Positions 11,477 to 20,730 of a DNA stretch of 64,000 nt are shown in pieces. Below the pieces are notes generated by a model. That model was not told where the DNA came from, did no database searches, and worked only from the letters and a program-made list of their open reading frames with translations. Position 1 is the first letter of the stretch, and every line of letters begins with the position of its first letter. The position numbers and the translations under genes were made by a program. The stretch comes from Streptomyces indicus. GTDB lineage: Bacteria > Actinomycetota > Actinomycetes > Streptomycetales > Streptomycetaceae. The stretch is taken from contig NZ_FNFF01000001.1 in NCBI RefSeq assembly GCF_900100315.1, positions 620,001-684,000 of the forward strand, given 5' to 3'.

Positions 11477-12538
11477 TCACTGTACAACGGCGGGCTCTTT
11501 CCCTCGCCCCGTTCCAGAGACCCGCTTCGCGCGGAGCATGCGCAGCACCGCCCGTTCCATGTGGCCCTGCGTGGCCGGGACGCCGTCGGCGCTCTCCTCG
11601 CCCAGGTGCGGCAGGTCGGCGGCCACGGTCACGCCCTCCTCGTACAGCTCGATCACGCGCGGGTTGATGTACGAGGCGCGGCAGACGGCGGGTGTGTTCC
11701 CGAGATACCCGGCGACTTCGCGTACCGCCCGGGCCACGGCCTTGCGGCGTGCGGTCTCGCTGCGGGCCACGGACCGGGAGACCGCGAGCGCCACGGCGGC
11801 CATGACCGTGGCGTGCCAGGTGCGGAAGTCCTTGGCGGTGATCCCGAGTCCGGCCAGCTCCTTCAGGTAGGCGTTGAGGTCCTCGCCGGTCACGCCGTGC
11901 CAGGTGCGGTGTTCCCAGTAGGCCAGGAGCCGGTCGCCGCCGTTCCGGCGGCGCAGCAGGGCGGTGAGGCTGCGGCAGACGGCCGGGTCCGCGACCGTCT
12001 GCACCAGGTCCTTGCCGTGTTTGCCGTGGTACGTGAAGTCGACACCGCCCGCCCGGCAGCGGGCGTGCTCCCGCAGCAGCGTGGTGAGGCCGAAGCTCTG
12101 GTGCTGCTCGGTGTAGCGGTCGCTGCCGGTCCGGAAGAAGCCGAGGTCGAGCAGGCGTACGGCGGTCGCGAGCACCCGGTTGCGGGTCAGGCCGCGCTCC
12201 CGCAGATGTCTCTCCACGGCCTCCCGTACCGCGGGCAGGGTCTCGGCGACGTCGAGCACGTGCTCGTGCTTGGCCTGCTCCTGCTCGGCCCGGAACTGCG
12301 GGTGGTACAGGTACTGCCGGCGGCCGGCGTCGTCCGTGCCGACCGCCTGAAGATGCCCGTTGGCCCGGGCGCAGATCCACACGTCCTGCCAGGCCGGCGG
12401 GATCGCCAGGCCCCGGATACGGGCCAGCTCCTCGGGGTCGCGCACCGGATCCCCGTGGCCGTCCAGGTAGCGGAAGCCGCGGCCGTGGCGGACGCGGCGC
12501 AGGCCGCGGTCGGACGGGCGGCTGTGGAACAGTCTCAT
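11477..12538 (-). CDS. DNA topoisomerase IB (poxvirus-type)
   Basis: A 353-residue type IB topoisomerase that relaxes supercoils through a 3'-phosphotyrosyl intermediate. The N-terminal domain begins GFRYLDGHGDPVRDPEELARIRGLAIPP in outline, as in the bacterial family. The catalytic domain includes FTYHGKHGKD and KDFRTWHATV, and the nucleophile tyrosine is in CRASYINPRVIELYE. Its length is normal. This enzyme is non-essential in characterised bacteria. It is upstream of panD on the same strand, 54 nt away. Confidence 0.93.
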   Translation of the reverse strand: MRLFHSRPSDRGLRRVRHGRGFRYLDGHGDPVRDPEELARIRGLAIPPAWQDVWICARANGHLQAVGTDDAGRRQYLYHPQFRAEQEQAKHEHVLDVAETLPAVREAVERHLRERGLTRNRVLATAVRLLDLGFFRTGSDRYTEQHQSFGLTTLLREHARCRAGGVDFTYHGKHGKDLVQTVADPAVCRSLTALLRRRNGGDRLLAYWEHRTWHGVTGEDLNAYLKELAGLGITAKDFRTWHATVMAAVALAVSRSVARSETARRKAVARAVREVAGYLGNTPAVCRASYINPRVIELYEEGVTVAADLPHLGEESADGVPATQGHMERAVLRMLRAKRVSGTGRGKEPAVVQ

Positions 12539-12573
12539 CGCGGCGTCACCGGTGCCGTTCTCTCATCGCGGCG

Positions 12574-12804
12574 TCACCGGTGCAGCTCGACGGCGAAGGC
12601 CAGCAGGCCCACCACGAAGAGCGCCACGACGATCATGATGGCGACCAGGGGCGCCTTCGCCCAGCCCCGCGGAGGATTGTGGGTCTCCCGCGGACCCGCG
12701 CCCGGGGTACTGCCCTCGGCGGGCGGCGTCTCGCCCGGCGGCACTCCGCCGCCCGGTTCGAGTCCTGGTGTGCGGTAGGGATCGGGATCCGGGTTGGTGT
12801 GCAT
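12574..12804 (-). CDS. Small membrane protein, DUF6480-like
   Basis: A 76-residue protein with a conserved-looking N-terminus (NPDPDPYRTPGLEPGGGVPP, then GETPPAEGS) and one C-terminal transmembrane helix, APLVAIMIVVALFVVGLLAF. I recognise this as the Streptomyces DUF6480 type from memory, with moderate certainty; function is unknown. ATG 12804 lacks a well-placed Shine-Dalgarno (GGAGGG is 13 nt away). It lies just upstream of the topoisomerase gene on the same strand. Confidence 0.7.
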   Translation of the reverse strand: MHTNPDPDPYRTPGLEPGGGVPPGETPPAEGSTPGAGPRETHNPPRGWAKAPLVAIMIVVALFVVGLLAFAVELHR

Positions 12805-12944
12805 GTACGGCGAGTGCCCTCCCGTGGCCCGCGTGAACGGGCTGTGCACAGTCCGGCCCGGGGCGGCGCGCATTCACCGCGGCCGTACGGGAACTCGTAG
12901 CCCACCGCACATGACCCGACACCCCACGAAACGAGGTTCCTCGC

Positions 12945-13364
12945 GTGTCCTCCACCGACCCCGCGCACACCCCGTATCCCTACGGGAGCACGGCCACCGA
13001 CCCGCACGGCGGCGCACGGCAGGGCAACGGCATGGGCATCGCGGCGCTCGTCCTCGGCGTCGCGGCCGCCCTGCTCTTCTGGACCGTCATCGGCGGAGTC
13101 GTCCTCGGACTCCTCGCCGTGATCTTCGGCATCATCGGTGCCCGCAGGGCCCGCGGCGGCCGGGCGCCGTACCGCGGGCTCTCGATCGCGGGTGCGGTCC
13201 TCGGCGCGCTCGGCGCCATCGCCTCCGTCGTGATCATCGTGATCGGGGCGTCGATCCTGAACTCGGACGAGTTCAAGAGCTTCGAGGACTGCGTCCGGCA
13301 GGCCGACTCGCAGAGCGAACGTGACGCCTGCGAGCGGGACTTCGAGCGCGACGTGAACAACTGA
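12945..13364 (+). CDS. DUF4190-type two-helix membrane protein
   Basis: A 139-residue protein with a short hydrophilic N-terminus, then NGMGIAALVLGVAAALLFW and GVVLGLLAVIFGIIGARRAR, then a further hydrophobic segment, ILSIAG-type, before a charged tail with two cysteines (ED-C-V and DA-C-ER). This is the pattern of DUF4190 proteins. The tail is probably outside the membrane and the cysteines may pair. Start is GTG 12945 with GAGG 8 nt upstream. Function is unknown. Confidence 0.8.
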   Translation: MSSTDPAHTPYPYGSTATDPHGGARQGNGMGIAALVLGVAAALLFWTVIGGVVLGLLAVIFGIIGARRARGGRAPYRGLSIAGAVLGALGAIASVVIIVIGASILNSDEFKSFEDCVRQADSQSERDACERDFERDVNN

Positions 13365-13436
13365 CCGTCCCTGCGGGCCACTCGGCCGGTCCCGGCAGCG
13401 CTCGACGCCGCTCGGCGGTCCCGCGCGCCGGGGCCG

Positions 13437-14159
13437 TCACGCCTGCGCGCAGGCCACGTGCCCCCAGCCGCCCGAGGCCAGCTTGGTGATCTTCTCCCCC
13501 GCGTCGTACGACTTCCCGCACGAGCAGCGGCCCGCGAACTTCGCGTTGATCACCGGAGCCTTCTTGCCGCTCCCCGTGTTCTTGCCGCCCCCCGCGCTCT
13601 TGCCGCTTCCTGCGTTCTTGCGCGGGGCGGCCTTGCGCGCCGACGGTTCGGCGGTCACGCGATCGGCGCGGGGCTCGGGGATCTCCGTCATGCCGTGGGC
13701 GGTGCCGGCCGGCTGCTGCGACTCGGCCGCGTCGCTGGCCGCGATGTCGGCGATGGCGTTGAGCAGATCGCCGTCGGCACGGTGGGCGGCGACATGGCGG
13801 AAGGTGACGTCACGGCCGGTGAGCAGCTCGTCGATCCGGATCACGAGCTCGCGGTTGGCCACCGGCTTCTTCGAGGCGGTGAGCCAGCCGTTGCGCTTCC
13901 AGTTCTTGATCCAGGTCGTGACGGCCTGCATCGCGTACGTGCTGTCCATCCGCACCTCGAGCGGCACGGAGGGCTCGGTGGCCTCCAACAGCTCGGCGAG
14001 TGCGGTCAGTTCGGCGACATTGTTGGTGGCGACGCCGAGCGGGCCGGCCTCCCAGCGCTGCGGGGTGCCGTCGGCGTCGGCGATCACCCAGCCCCACGCG
14101 GCGGGTCCCGGATTCTTCTTGGCGGCACCGTCACAGGCGGCGATGATCAGGTCGGACAT
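13437..14159 (-). CDS. rnhA: Ribonuclease HI with C-terminal cysteine motif
   Basis: A 240-residue enzyme that cuts the RNA strand of RNA-DNA hybrids. Catalytic residues are D10 (ACDGAAKKNPG), E50 (NNVAELTAL), D72 (RMDSTYAMQ) and D138 (NAIADIAA), with H126. Residues 150-205 are a Lys/Gly/Ser-rich linker. The last 33 residues carry C-S-C-G, and HVACAQA supplies a third cysteine, so they may bind metal. ATG 14159 has a -10-like CATCAT instead of a Shine-Dalgarno. The tail is not part of the classical enzyme. Confidence 0.93.
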   Translation of the reverse strand: MSDLIIAACDGAAKKNPGPAAWGWVIADADGTPQRWEAGPLGVATNNVAELTALAELLEATEPSVPLEVRMDSTYAMQAVTTWIKNWKRNGWLTASKKPVANRELVIRIDELLTGRDVTFRHVAAHRADGDLLNAIADIAASDAAESQQPAGTAHGMTEIPEPRADRVTAEPSARKAAPRKNAGSGKSAGGGKNTGSGKKAPVINAKFAGRCSCGKSYDAGEKITKLASGGWGHVACAQA

Positions 14160-14511
14160 GCCTCGATGATGCCAGCTGCGCGGCGTCCGTCCGAACCCGG
14201 CGGCCGTCGCCCGGACGTCTGCGCTCCGCATCAGGTGTGCGACCGAAGCCCGGTTCGGTCGTTGGATCCGGTATGGAGCAGGACCGCACCCAGCAGACTC
14301 CGCGTCGCCGCAGATGGCCGCTCGGCCGCGGAGCGCCCCACCTCCAGAAGGCGGCCCAACACCGCCCGAGCCGCAGGAGTTGACGCTGCGGGCGCGGGCG
14401 GCGCGGCTGGCCGCGGCGATGCGCTGAGCGGTCGGTGGCGGAGCGGTCCGCGTTGTGGGTCTTCGGGCCCGCATCGGGCGGGTCCGTACCCCTCAGCGCG
14501 TCCCGTACGCC
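14160..14511. other. Gap without a convincing gene
   Basis: These 352 bases lie between RNase HI and the 2H phosphoesterase. A plus-strand frame ending at the TGA 14425-14427 reads LTLRARAARLAAAMR and looks protein-like at its end, but it has no start or ribosome-binding site. I treat it as a possible gene remnant at most. No hairpin or tandem repeat stands out. Confidence 0.5.
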
Positions 14512-15042
14512 TCAGCGCGTCCCGTCCGTACCGAGGGGAAAGCTGCGGGTGCTGCGCCAGGCCTGCCCGTCCCAGGTGACCAGGGTCACCTCGCGTACGG
14601 TCACGGTCAGCGGCAGGCGCGGGGCCAGTTCCCGTTCGAGGGCGTCGTACGCGGCGTCCGCGGTGTCCGGGCCCGCGCTGTTCGCGAGGGTCAGGTGCGG
14701 CGCGAGACCGGCCTCGCCGAAGATCCCGCCGTACGGTGCGCACTCGGGCCAGGCCGCGACGACGCTCTTGGTCAGCGCCCGCAAGGGATCGGCGGGCCAG
14801 GGCTCCAGGTAGAGCACCCCCGGGTAGCGGCCGAACTCGGCGAAGGTGAGCTCGAAAGGCTCGTGTCCGCGCACCAGTTCGCCGAGCCGGCGGCGTACGG
14901 AGTCGTCGACGTGGCCCTCGTGCAGGAACGGGAAGAGCACGGAGACGTGGGCGGGAAAGTCCTCCCGCATCAGCGGGTCGGCCTCGGGGACCAGGATCGT
15001 CAACGCGGTCTCGCCCAGCGCGTGGCCCCACCCTGAGCTCAC
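14512..15042 (-). CDS. 2'-5' RNA ligase / 2H phosphoesterase family protein
   Basis: A 176-residue protein with the two histidine motifs of the 2H superfamily: AHVSVLFPF (H-x-S) and PHLTLANS (H-x-T). Family members open cyclic phosphates or join 2'-5' RNA ends; the substrate here is unknown. The start is GTG 15042, within MSSGWGHALGETAL; an AGGGA lies a few bases upstream. The neighbours are unrelated. Confidence 0.85.
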   Translation of the reverse strand: MSSGWGHALGETALTILVPEADPLMREDFPAHVSVLFPFLHEGHVDDSVRRRLGELVRGHEPFELTFAEFGRYPGVLYLEPWPADPLRALTKSVVAAWPECAPYGGIFGEAGLAPHLTLANSAGPDTADAAYDALERELAPRLPLTVTVREVTLVTWDGQAWRSTRSFPLGTDGTR

Positions 15043-15299
15043 CCTGTCCCTGCCCTTCCGAAGACCCGCCCGGCCGCCTGCTCCCCGGGCTGCCCGGCAC
15101 CCCTGCCCGTCCGGACCTCAGGATGCCTGACGAGCGCGGACCGGCGGGCAGCGGGTCCAGTGCTGGCCGTGCCCCGCCCGTGCGACGGAGCGGGCCGCCC
15201 GGGGTAGCCCTGGGGCGTACATACTCCGGCGGACCGCCGCTCCGGGAAACGGGCCCCGCGCCGGATTCGGTGCGGCCCGGATTCCGCCAGGGTGACCGC

Positions 15300-17726
15300 A
15301 TGGATGCGATCCGAAGTACGCCACGCCGTTTCTTCGGCGGGTGGTCAAGGAGGACGGCCGGTGCGGCACTCGCATGCGGCCTGGTGGCGGGCGGCGGTGT
15401 GCTGCTGCCCACGGCGCCGGCGGGCGCGGAAGACGGCGGTACGGTGCAGATCCGGCGCACCGCGTACGGCATCCCACACATCGTGGCCGAGGATTTCGGC
15501 GGTCTCGGATACGGCTACGGGTACGCCTACGCGCAGGACAACGTCTGTCTGCTCGCCGAGACCGTGGCGACGGTGCGCGGGGAACGCTCACGGTTCTTCG
15601 GGCCGCGCGACGGGGAGGCCGGGTCGGCGGACGGGACCGCGCCGGGGAACGGCGGGCCGTCCGGCCAGGAGGGGCCGGGCGAGGGACCCCCGTACAACCT
15701 CGCGAGCGACACCTACTACTCGGCGTTGCGCAAGGACGGCACCGTGCGGCAACTGCTGCGCCAGAAGGCCCCGTTGGGGCCTTCGCGTGACGCGCGGGAG
15801 TTGGTCGCGGGGTATGTCGACGGGTTCAACCGGTATCTGCGCGACACGGGGGCCGCCGGGCTGCCGGATCCGCAGTGCAAGGGGAAGCCCTGGGTGCGTC
15901 CGGTCACGCAGGACGACATCTGGCACATCCTCTACGACATCAACGGATCCAGCGGGGCGGTGCCTTACGCCCCCGCGATCGGGGACGCGAAGCCGGGCCA
16001 GGGCGGCACAGACGGTACGGGAAGCGGAGGCGGCGGACCGGCGCGGGCCGAGGCCGCCGAAGGCGCGCCTGCGAGCAACGGCTGGGCCGTCGGGCGCGAG
16101 GCGATGCGGCCGGGTGCGGGGAACGCCATGGTCCTCGCGAATCCGCATCTGCCGTGGGTGGGCAGTTCGCGTTTCTATCAGGTGCAGTTGACGATCCCCG
16201 GCTCGTACGACGTGGCGGGCGCGGGGCTGGCCGGGATGCCGGTCGTCGCGATCGGCCACAACGAGCGGGTCGCGTGGGCGCACACGGCGAGCGACGCGCA
16301 GCACGCGACGCTGTACCGCCTGAAGCTGGACCCGAAGGACCCGGCCCGGTATCTGGTCGACGGGCGCAGCGAGCGGATGCGGCGCACGACCGTTCCGGTC
16401 GCCGTGCGCGAGGCGGACGGCTCCGTCAGGACGGTCGAACGGACCGTGTACCGCTCGCGTTTCGGTGCCGTCCTCGGCCTCGGCTGGTCGAAGAGCACCG
16501 CCTACGCCGTACGCGACGCGAACGCGTCGAACCTGCGCTCGCTCGACACCTGGCTGGCCATGGGCCGCGCCAGCGACCTCGGCGAGCTGCGCTCCGCGCA
16601 GGACCGGATCCAGGGCATCCCCTGGACCTACACCCAGGCCGCCGACAGCGGCGGCACAACGTACTTCACCGACTCCTCGGCCGTCCCACACCTGACCGAC
16701 GAGCAGCTGAAGCGGTGCGCCGTGGCGGGCGAGGAGGAGGCCCTCGACGGATCGACGGCCGCCTGTGCCTGGGGCAGCGATCCCGACGCGCTGGTCCCCG
16801 GCGTGTACGGTCCGGCCGCCCAGCCGAAGCTGACCCGTGGCGACTTCGTGGCGAACTCCAACAACGGGCCGCGGTACACCAATCCGGCCGCGCCCCTGAC
16901 CGGCTTCCCCGCCGTGTACGACCACGGGAGGCTCGGGCCACGGGCCCAGCTGGGCCTCGACATGATCGCCGGGCGCGCCGACGGAAGTGACGGTCTGGGC
17001 GCACCCGGGTTCGACCTCGGCACCCTGCGCGCGTCGATGCTGGGCAACCGGGTCCTGTCGGCGGAGCAGGGGCGCGCGGACGTCGTGGCGCTGTGCCGCG
17101 AGCGGCCGCGGCTCCGGGCGACGGACGGCAGCCTCGTCGATGTGCGCAAGGCCTGTGCCGCTCTGGGGAGTTGGGGCGGGCGCGCGCACCCCGACCGGCG
17201 CGGCGCCGCCCTGTGGACGGCCTTCCACGAGCTGCTGCTCGGCCAGGAGGAGAGCTGGGCGAAGGTGCCGTACGACCCGGCCGAGCCGCTGACCACGCCG
17301 CGCGGGATCGACGTGACCCGGCCCGTGGTCGGCCGGACGCTGGCGGACGCGGTGCAGATGTTCGCCGCCGAGGGCCTGCCGGCCGACGCCCCGCTCGGTG
17401 CGGTGCAGCGCTGGGCGGGGATCGCACTGCCGGGCTGCGACGGCGAGCAGGGCTGCTTCAACGTGATGGACGCCGGGCCCGACTCCGGCACCGGATCGCC
17501 GGTGCGCGGTGCGTTCGGCACCACCTTCCTGATGGCCGTGACGCTGACGGACGACGGCCCGCGGGCCGCCACCCTGCTCACCTACGGCCAGTCGGCCAAC
17601 CCACGCTCGCCGCACTACACCGACCAGACACGGCTGTTCGCGCGCGGCCGGTGGGTGACCGAGCGGTTCACGCAGGAGGAGATCCTGGCCGATCCGCAGC
17701 TGAAGGTGACCACGTTGCGGCGGTGA
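15300..17726 (+). CDS. Secreted penicillin-acylase-family Ntn hydrolase
   Basis: An 808-residue proenzyme that would self-cleave into two chains. A signal peptide (RRTAGAALACGLVAGGGVLL, cleaved near APAGA, residue 45) opens it. The new N-terminal nucleophile is Ser259 in PASNGWAVGREAM, preceded by the linker typical of these precursors. GNAMVLANPHLPW and NNGPRYTNPAAPL are typical beta-chain motifs. Length and secretion fit Streptomyces acylases acting on N-acyl-homoserine lactones or lipopeptides such as aculeacin; penicillin itself is less likely. ATG 15300 follows AGGGTGA. Confidence 0.9.
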   Translation: MDAIRSTPRRFFGGWSRRTAGAALACGLVAGGGVLLPTAPAGAEDGGTVQIRRTAYGIPHIVAEDFGGLGYGYGYAYAQDNVCLLAETVATVRGERSRFFGPRDGEAGSADGTAPGNGGPSGQEGPGEGPPYNLASDTYYSALRKDGTVRQLLRQKAPLGPSRDARELVAGYVDGFNRYLRDTGAAGLPDPQCKGKPWVRPVTQDDIWHILYDINGSSGAVPYAPAIGDAKPGQGGTDGTGSGGGGPARAEAAEGAPASNGWAVGREAMRPGAGNAMVLANPHLPWVGSSRFYQVQLTIPGSYDVAGAGLAGMPVVAIGHNERVAWAHTASDAQHATLYRLKLDPKDPARYLVDGRSERMRRTTVPVAVREADGSVRTVERTVYRSRFGAVLGLGWSKSTAYAVRDANASNLRSLDTWLAMGRASDLGELRSAQDRIQGIPWTYTQAADSGGTTYFTDSSAVPHLTDEQLKRCAVAGEEEALDGSTAACAWGSDPDALVPGVYGPAAQPKLTRGDFVANSNNGPRYTNPAAPLTGFPAVYDHGRLGPRAQLGLDMIAGRADGSDGLGAPGFDLGTLRASMLGNRVLSAEQGRADVVALCRERPRLRATDGSLVDVRKACAALGSWGGRAHPDRRGAALWTAFHELLLGQEESWAKVPYDPAEPLTTPRGIDVTRPVVGRTLADAVQMFAAEGLPADAPLGAVQRWAGIALPGCDGEQGCFNVMDAGPDSGTGSPVRGAFGTTFLMAVTLTDDGPRAATLLTYGQSANPRSPHYTDQTRLFARGRWVTERFTQEEILADPQLKVTTLRR

Positions 17727-17932
17727 GGGACTGGGCGGGGTGCGCTCGTCGGGCCCGGGGCCCGCCGGTCCCGCACCGGCCTGACCGGCCGGGCGCCCCC
17801 GCCCCGTATCAACCGATCGGTGGACCCTCCTGTCCGCCACCCGTCTCTCCCACCCGCCCCGATGAAGCGATGCCCGGGGCGTCGGGCGTCGGCGACGATC
17901 TCCTCATGACGCCCCACCGTGAGGAGACCACC

Positions 17933-18733
17933 GTGCAGCCGCAGCGCAGGACCCCCCGTCGCCACGCCCGCACCCTCTTCCCCGCGGCCCTCCTGGCCGC
18001 TTCGGTGACGCTGCTCGCCGCGTGCGGTTCCCCGGCGCAGGAGGAACCGGCCGGCGAGCGCTCCTCCGCCACCGCCTCGGCCGGGCAGAGCCCCGCCGAG
18101 GAGACCCCCGCGAGCAAGGCGCCCAAGGGCGGGAACGCGCAGGCCTCGCGCGATCTGCTCGCCGCCGCGGCGCAGGGCGAGCCCGACGCGGCGCGCGAGG
18201 CTCTGAAGGCCGGTGCCGATGTGGAGGCGCGGGACGACCGCGGCCGTACGCCGCTGATCCTCGCCGCGACCGGGGACCACGATGTGGTCGCCCGGATCCT
18301 GGTCGATGCGGGAGCCGATCCGGACGCGCAGGACGAGCAGCAGGACAGCGCCTGGCTGGTCACCGGCGTGACCGGCAGCGTCAAGATGGCCCGCGTCCTG
18401 ATCCCCGCGAAGCCCGACTACACGCTGGAGAACCGGTACGGCGGCACGTCCCTGATCCCGGCCGGCGAGCACGGTCACGCGGAGTACATCCGCGAGGTCC
18501 TGAAGAACACCGACATGGACGTCGACCACGTCAACAACCTGGGCTGGACCGCCCTGTTGGAGGCGATCATCCTCGGCGACGGCGGCGAGGACCACCGGAA
18601 GACGGTCCAGTACCTCCTCGACGGCGGCGCCGACCCGAAGCTCGCCGACAGCAACGGGGTGGCCCCGCTCCAGCACGCGGAGGACAAGGGCCAGGACGAG
18701 ATCGCCGCGCTGCTGCGGGCGGCCGACGCCTGA
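17933..18733 (+). CDS. Ankyrin-repeat lipoprotein
   Basis: A 266-residue protein with a lipoprotein signal ending in LLAACGS, so it should be anchored outside the membrane. Residues from about 70 on hold four or five ankyrin repeats, for example GADVEARDDRGRTPLILAA, then GADPDAQDE and GADPKLADSNGVAPLQHAE. Ankyrin repeats bind partner proteins, and none is apparent here. I start at GTG 17933 because GAGGAG sits 7 nt upstream; an ATG nine codons earlier (17906) is the alternative. A terminator follows. Confidence 0.88.
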   Translation: MQPQRRTPRRHARTLFPAALLAASVTLLAACGSPAQEEPAGERSSATASAGQSPAEETPASKAPKGGNAQASRDLLAAAAQGEPDAAREALKAGADVEARDDRGRTPLILAATGDHDVVARILVDAGADPDAQDEQQDSAWLVTGVTGSVKMARVLIPAKPDYTLENRYGGTSLIPAGEHGHAEYIREVLKNTDMDVDHVNNLGWTALLEAIILGDGGEDHRKTVQYLLDGGADPKLADSNGVAPLQHAEDKGQDEIAALLRAADA

Positions 18734-18784
18734 CCCGGCCGGCCTCCCCTGCGGGAGCCCGGGCGGGTTCCCGCACCCGAGACC

Positions 18785-18822
18785 GGCGTGAGGGGCCCAA
18801 CCCCCCGGGGGCCCCTCACGCC
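18785..18822. terminator. Bidirectional terminator, ankyrin lipoprotein / ABC exporter
   Basis: A perfect 14-bp stem, GGCGTGAGGGGCCC with GGGCCCCTCACGCC, around a 10-nt loop (18799-18808). It lies between two convergent genes, 18 nt before the ABC gene's stop codon at 18840. Confidence 0.8.
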
Positions 18823-18839
18823 TCCCCCTGCCCGGCCCG

Positions 18840-20723
18840 TCAGGCGGCCTCGGCCACCTGCTCCTGCCCGGCGAACTGCGTGCGGTGCAGCTCGGCGTAG
18901 CGGCCGCCCTGCGCGAGCAGTTCCTCGTGGCGGCCGCGCTCCACGATGCGCCCGTCCTCGACGACCAGGATCTGGTCGGCCGAGCGGATCGTGGACAGGC
19001 GGTGGGCGATGACCAGTGCCGTCCTGCCGTCGAGCGCCTCGGCCAGCGCCTCCTGGACGGCGGCCTCCGAGGTGTTGTCCAGATGGGCGGTCGCCTCGTC
19101 GAGGATCACCACACGCTGGCGGGCGAGCAGCAGCCGGGCGATCGTCAGGCGCTGGCGCTCACCGCCGGAGAGCCGGTACCCGCGCTCGCCCACCACCGTG
19201 TCCAGACCGTCCGGCAGCGAGCGCACCAGCGCGTCGAGCCGGGCCCGGCGCAGCGCGTCCCACAACTCCTCCTCGGTGGCGGCGGGTTGGGCGAGCAGCA
19301 GGTTGGCCCGTACGGAGTCGTGGAACAGGTGACCGTCCTGCGTGACCATGCCGAGCGTCTGCCGTACGGAGGCGGTGCTGAGCTCGCGTACGTCGACCCC
19401 GCCGATGCGCACCGTCCCTTCGTCGGCGTCGTACAGCCGCGGCACCAGCTGGGCGATGGTGGACTTGCCCGCACCCGAGGAGCCCACGAGCGCCACCGTC
19501 TGCCCGGGTTCGGCGCGGAAGGAGAGGCCGCGCAGGACCTCCTCGCCGCCGCGGGTGTCGAGTGAGGCCACCTCTTCGAGGGAGGCGAGGGAGACCTTGT
19601 CGGCCGACGGATAGCCGAAGCGGACGTCCTGGAACTCGACGGCGACGGGCCCCTCCGGCACGGCGCGGGCGTCCGGCTTCTCCTCGATCAGCGGCTTCAG
19701 GTCGAGGACCTCGAAGACGCGCTCGAAGCTGACCAGGGCGCTCATCACCTCGACACGGGCGCCGGCGAGCGCGGTCAGCGGGGCGTACAGGCGGGTGAGC
19801 AGCAGGGCGAGGGCGACGACGGAGCCCGCGTCGAGGCTGCCGCGGAGCGCGAACCAGCCGCCGAGACCGTAGACCAGGGCGAGCGCCAGCGCGGAGACCA
19901 GCGTGAGCGCGGTGATGAAGGTGGCCTGCGCCATCGCGGTGCGCACCCCGATGTCCCGTACGCGGCGGGCCCGCGCGGCGAACTCCTCCGACTCCTCCTC
20001 GGGCCGGCCGAAGAGCTTGACCAGGGTGGCGCCCGGCGCCGAGAACCGCTCGGTCATCCGGGTGCCCATCGCCGCGTTGTGCGCCGCCGCCTCGCGCTGG
20101 AGCCGGGCCATCCGGGTGCCCATGCGGCGGGCCGGGACGACGAACACCGGCAGCAGGACCAGCGCGAGCAGGGTGATCTGCCAGGACAGACTGAGCATCA
20201 CGGCGAGCGTGAGCACCAGCGTGACCAGGTTGGAGACCACCCCGGACAGGGTGTTGGAGAAGGCGCGCTGCGCGCCGATGACGTCGTTGTTGAGCCGGCT
20301 GACGAGGGCGCCGGTGCGGGTGCGCGTGAAGAAGGCGACCGGCATCCGCTGGACGTGGTCGAAGACGGCGGTGCGCAGGGCCAGGATCAGGTCCTCGCCG
20401 AGGCTCGCGGAGAGCCACCGGCCCAGGATCCCGAGCCCGGCCTCGGCCACCGCGATCACTGCGATCAGGAGGGCGAGCCGGACGACCACGTCCGGCTCGT
20501 CGCCGCCGACGATGGCGTCCACGACCCATCCGGCGAGCACCGGGGTGGCCACGGCGAGCAGCGCCATCGCCACGCTGACGACCAGGAACTGGGCGATGCG
20601 CCGGCGGTGCGGGCGGGCGAAGCCGGCGATCCGGCGGAGAGTGGCGCGGGCGAAGGGACGCTGCTCCTGCTGTGCGTTCATGACGCTGTGCAGCTGGGTC
20701 CAGGCTGTGGTCTCCATGCTCAT
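18840..20723 (-). CDS. ABC exporter, fused membrane and ATPase domains
   Basis: A 627-residue half-transporter of the multidrug/lipid exporter type. Residues 20-330 form a six-helix membrane domain. The ATPase has Walker A ALVGSSGAGKST, signature YRLSGGERQR, Walker B RVVILDEATAHLD and the H-loop VIAHRLSTIR. It would work as a homodimer. Transcription probably starts at or next to the ATG at 20723, because a -10 (TAGGTT) ends 7 nt before it, giving a leaderless mRNA. The promoter has a 19-nt spacer filled by a SoxR/MerR-like palindrome, suggesting induction by redox-active or toxic compounds. Confidence 0.93.
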   Translation of the reverse strand: MSMETTAWTQLHSVMNAQQEQRPFARATLRRIAGFARPHRRRIAQFLVVSVAMALLAVATPVLAGWVVDAIVGGDEPDVVVRLALLIAVIAVAEAGLGILGRWLSASLGEDLILALRTAVFDHVQRMPVAFFTRTRTGALVSRLNNDVIGAQRAFSNTLSGVVSNLVTLVLTLAVMLSLSWQITLLALVLLPVFVVPARRMGTRMARLQREAAAHNAAMGTRMTERFSAPGATLVKLFGRPEEESEEFAARARRVRDIGVRTAMAQATFITALTLVSALALALVYGLGGWFALRGSLDAGSVVALALLLTRLYAPLTALAGARVEVMSALVSFERVFEVLDLKPLIEEKPDARAVPEGPVAVEFQDVRFGYPSADKVSLASLEEVASLDTRGGEEVLRGLSFRAEPGQTVALVGSSGAGKSTIAQLVPRLYDADEGTVRIGGVDVRELSTASVRQTLGMVTQDGHLFHDSVRANLLLAQPAATEEELWDALRRARLDALVRSLPDGLDTVVGERGYRLSGGERQRLTIARLLLARQRVVILDEATAHLDNTSEAAVQEALAEALDGRTALVIAHRLSTIRSADQILVVEDGRIVERGRHEELLAQGGRYAELHRTQFAGQEQVAEAA

Positions 20724-20730
20724 GCCTGGA

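Noticed and set aside
14274..14427. Plus-strand frame ending LTLRARAARLAAAMR
   Set aside because: There is no plausible start or ribosome-binding site, and the upstream part lies in the RNase HI promoter region. It may be a fragment, but I cannot support it.
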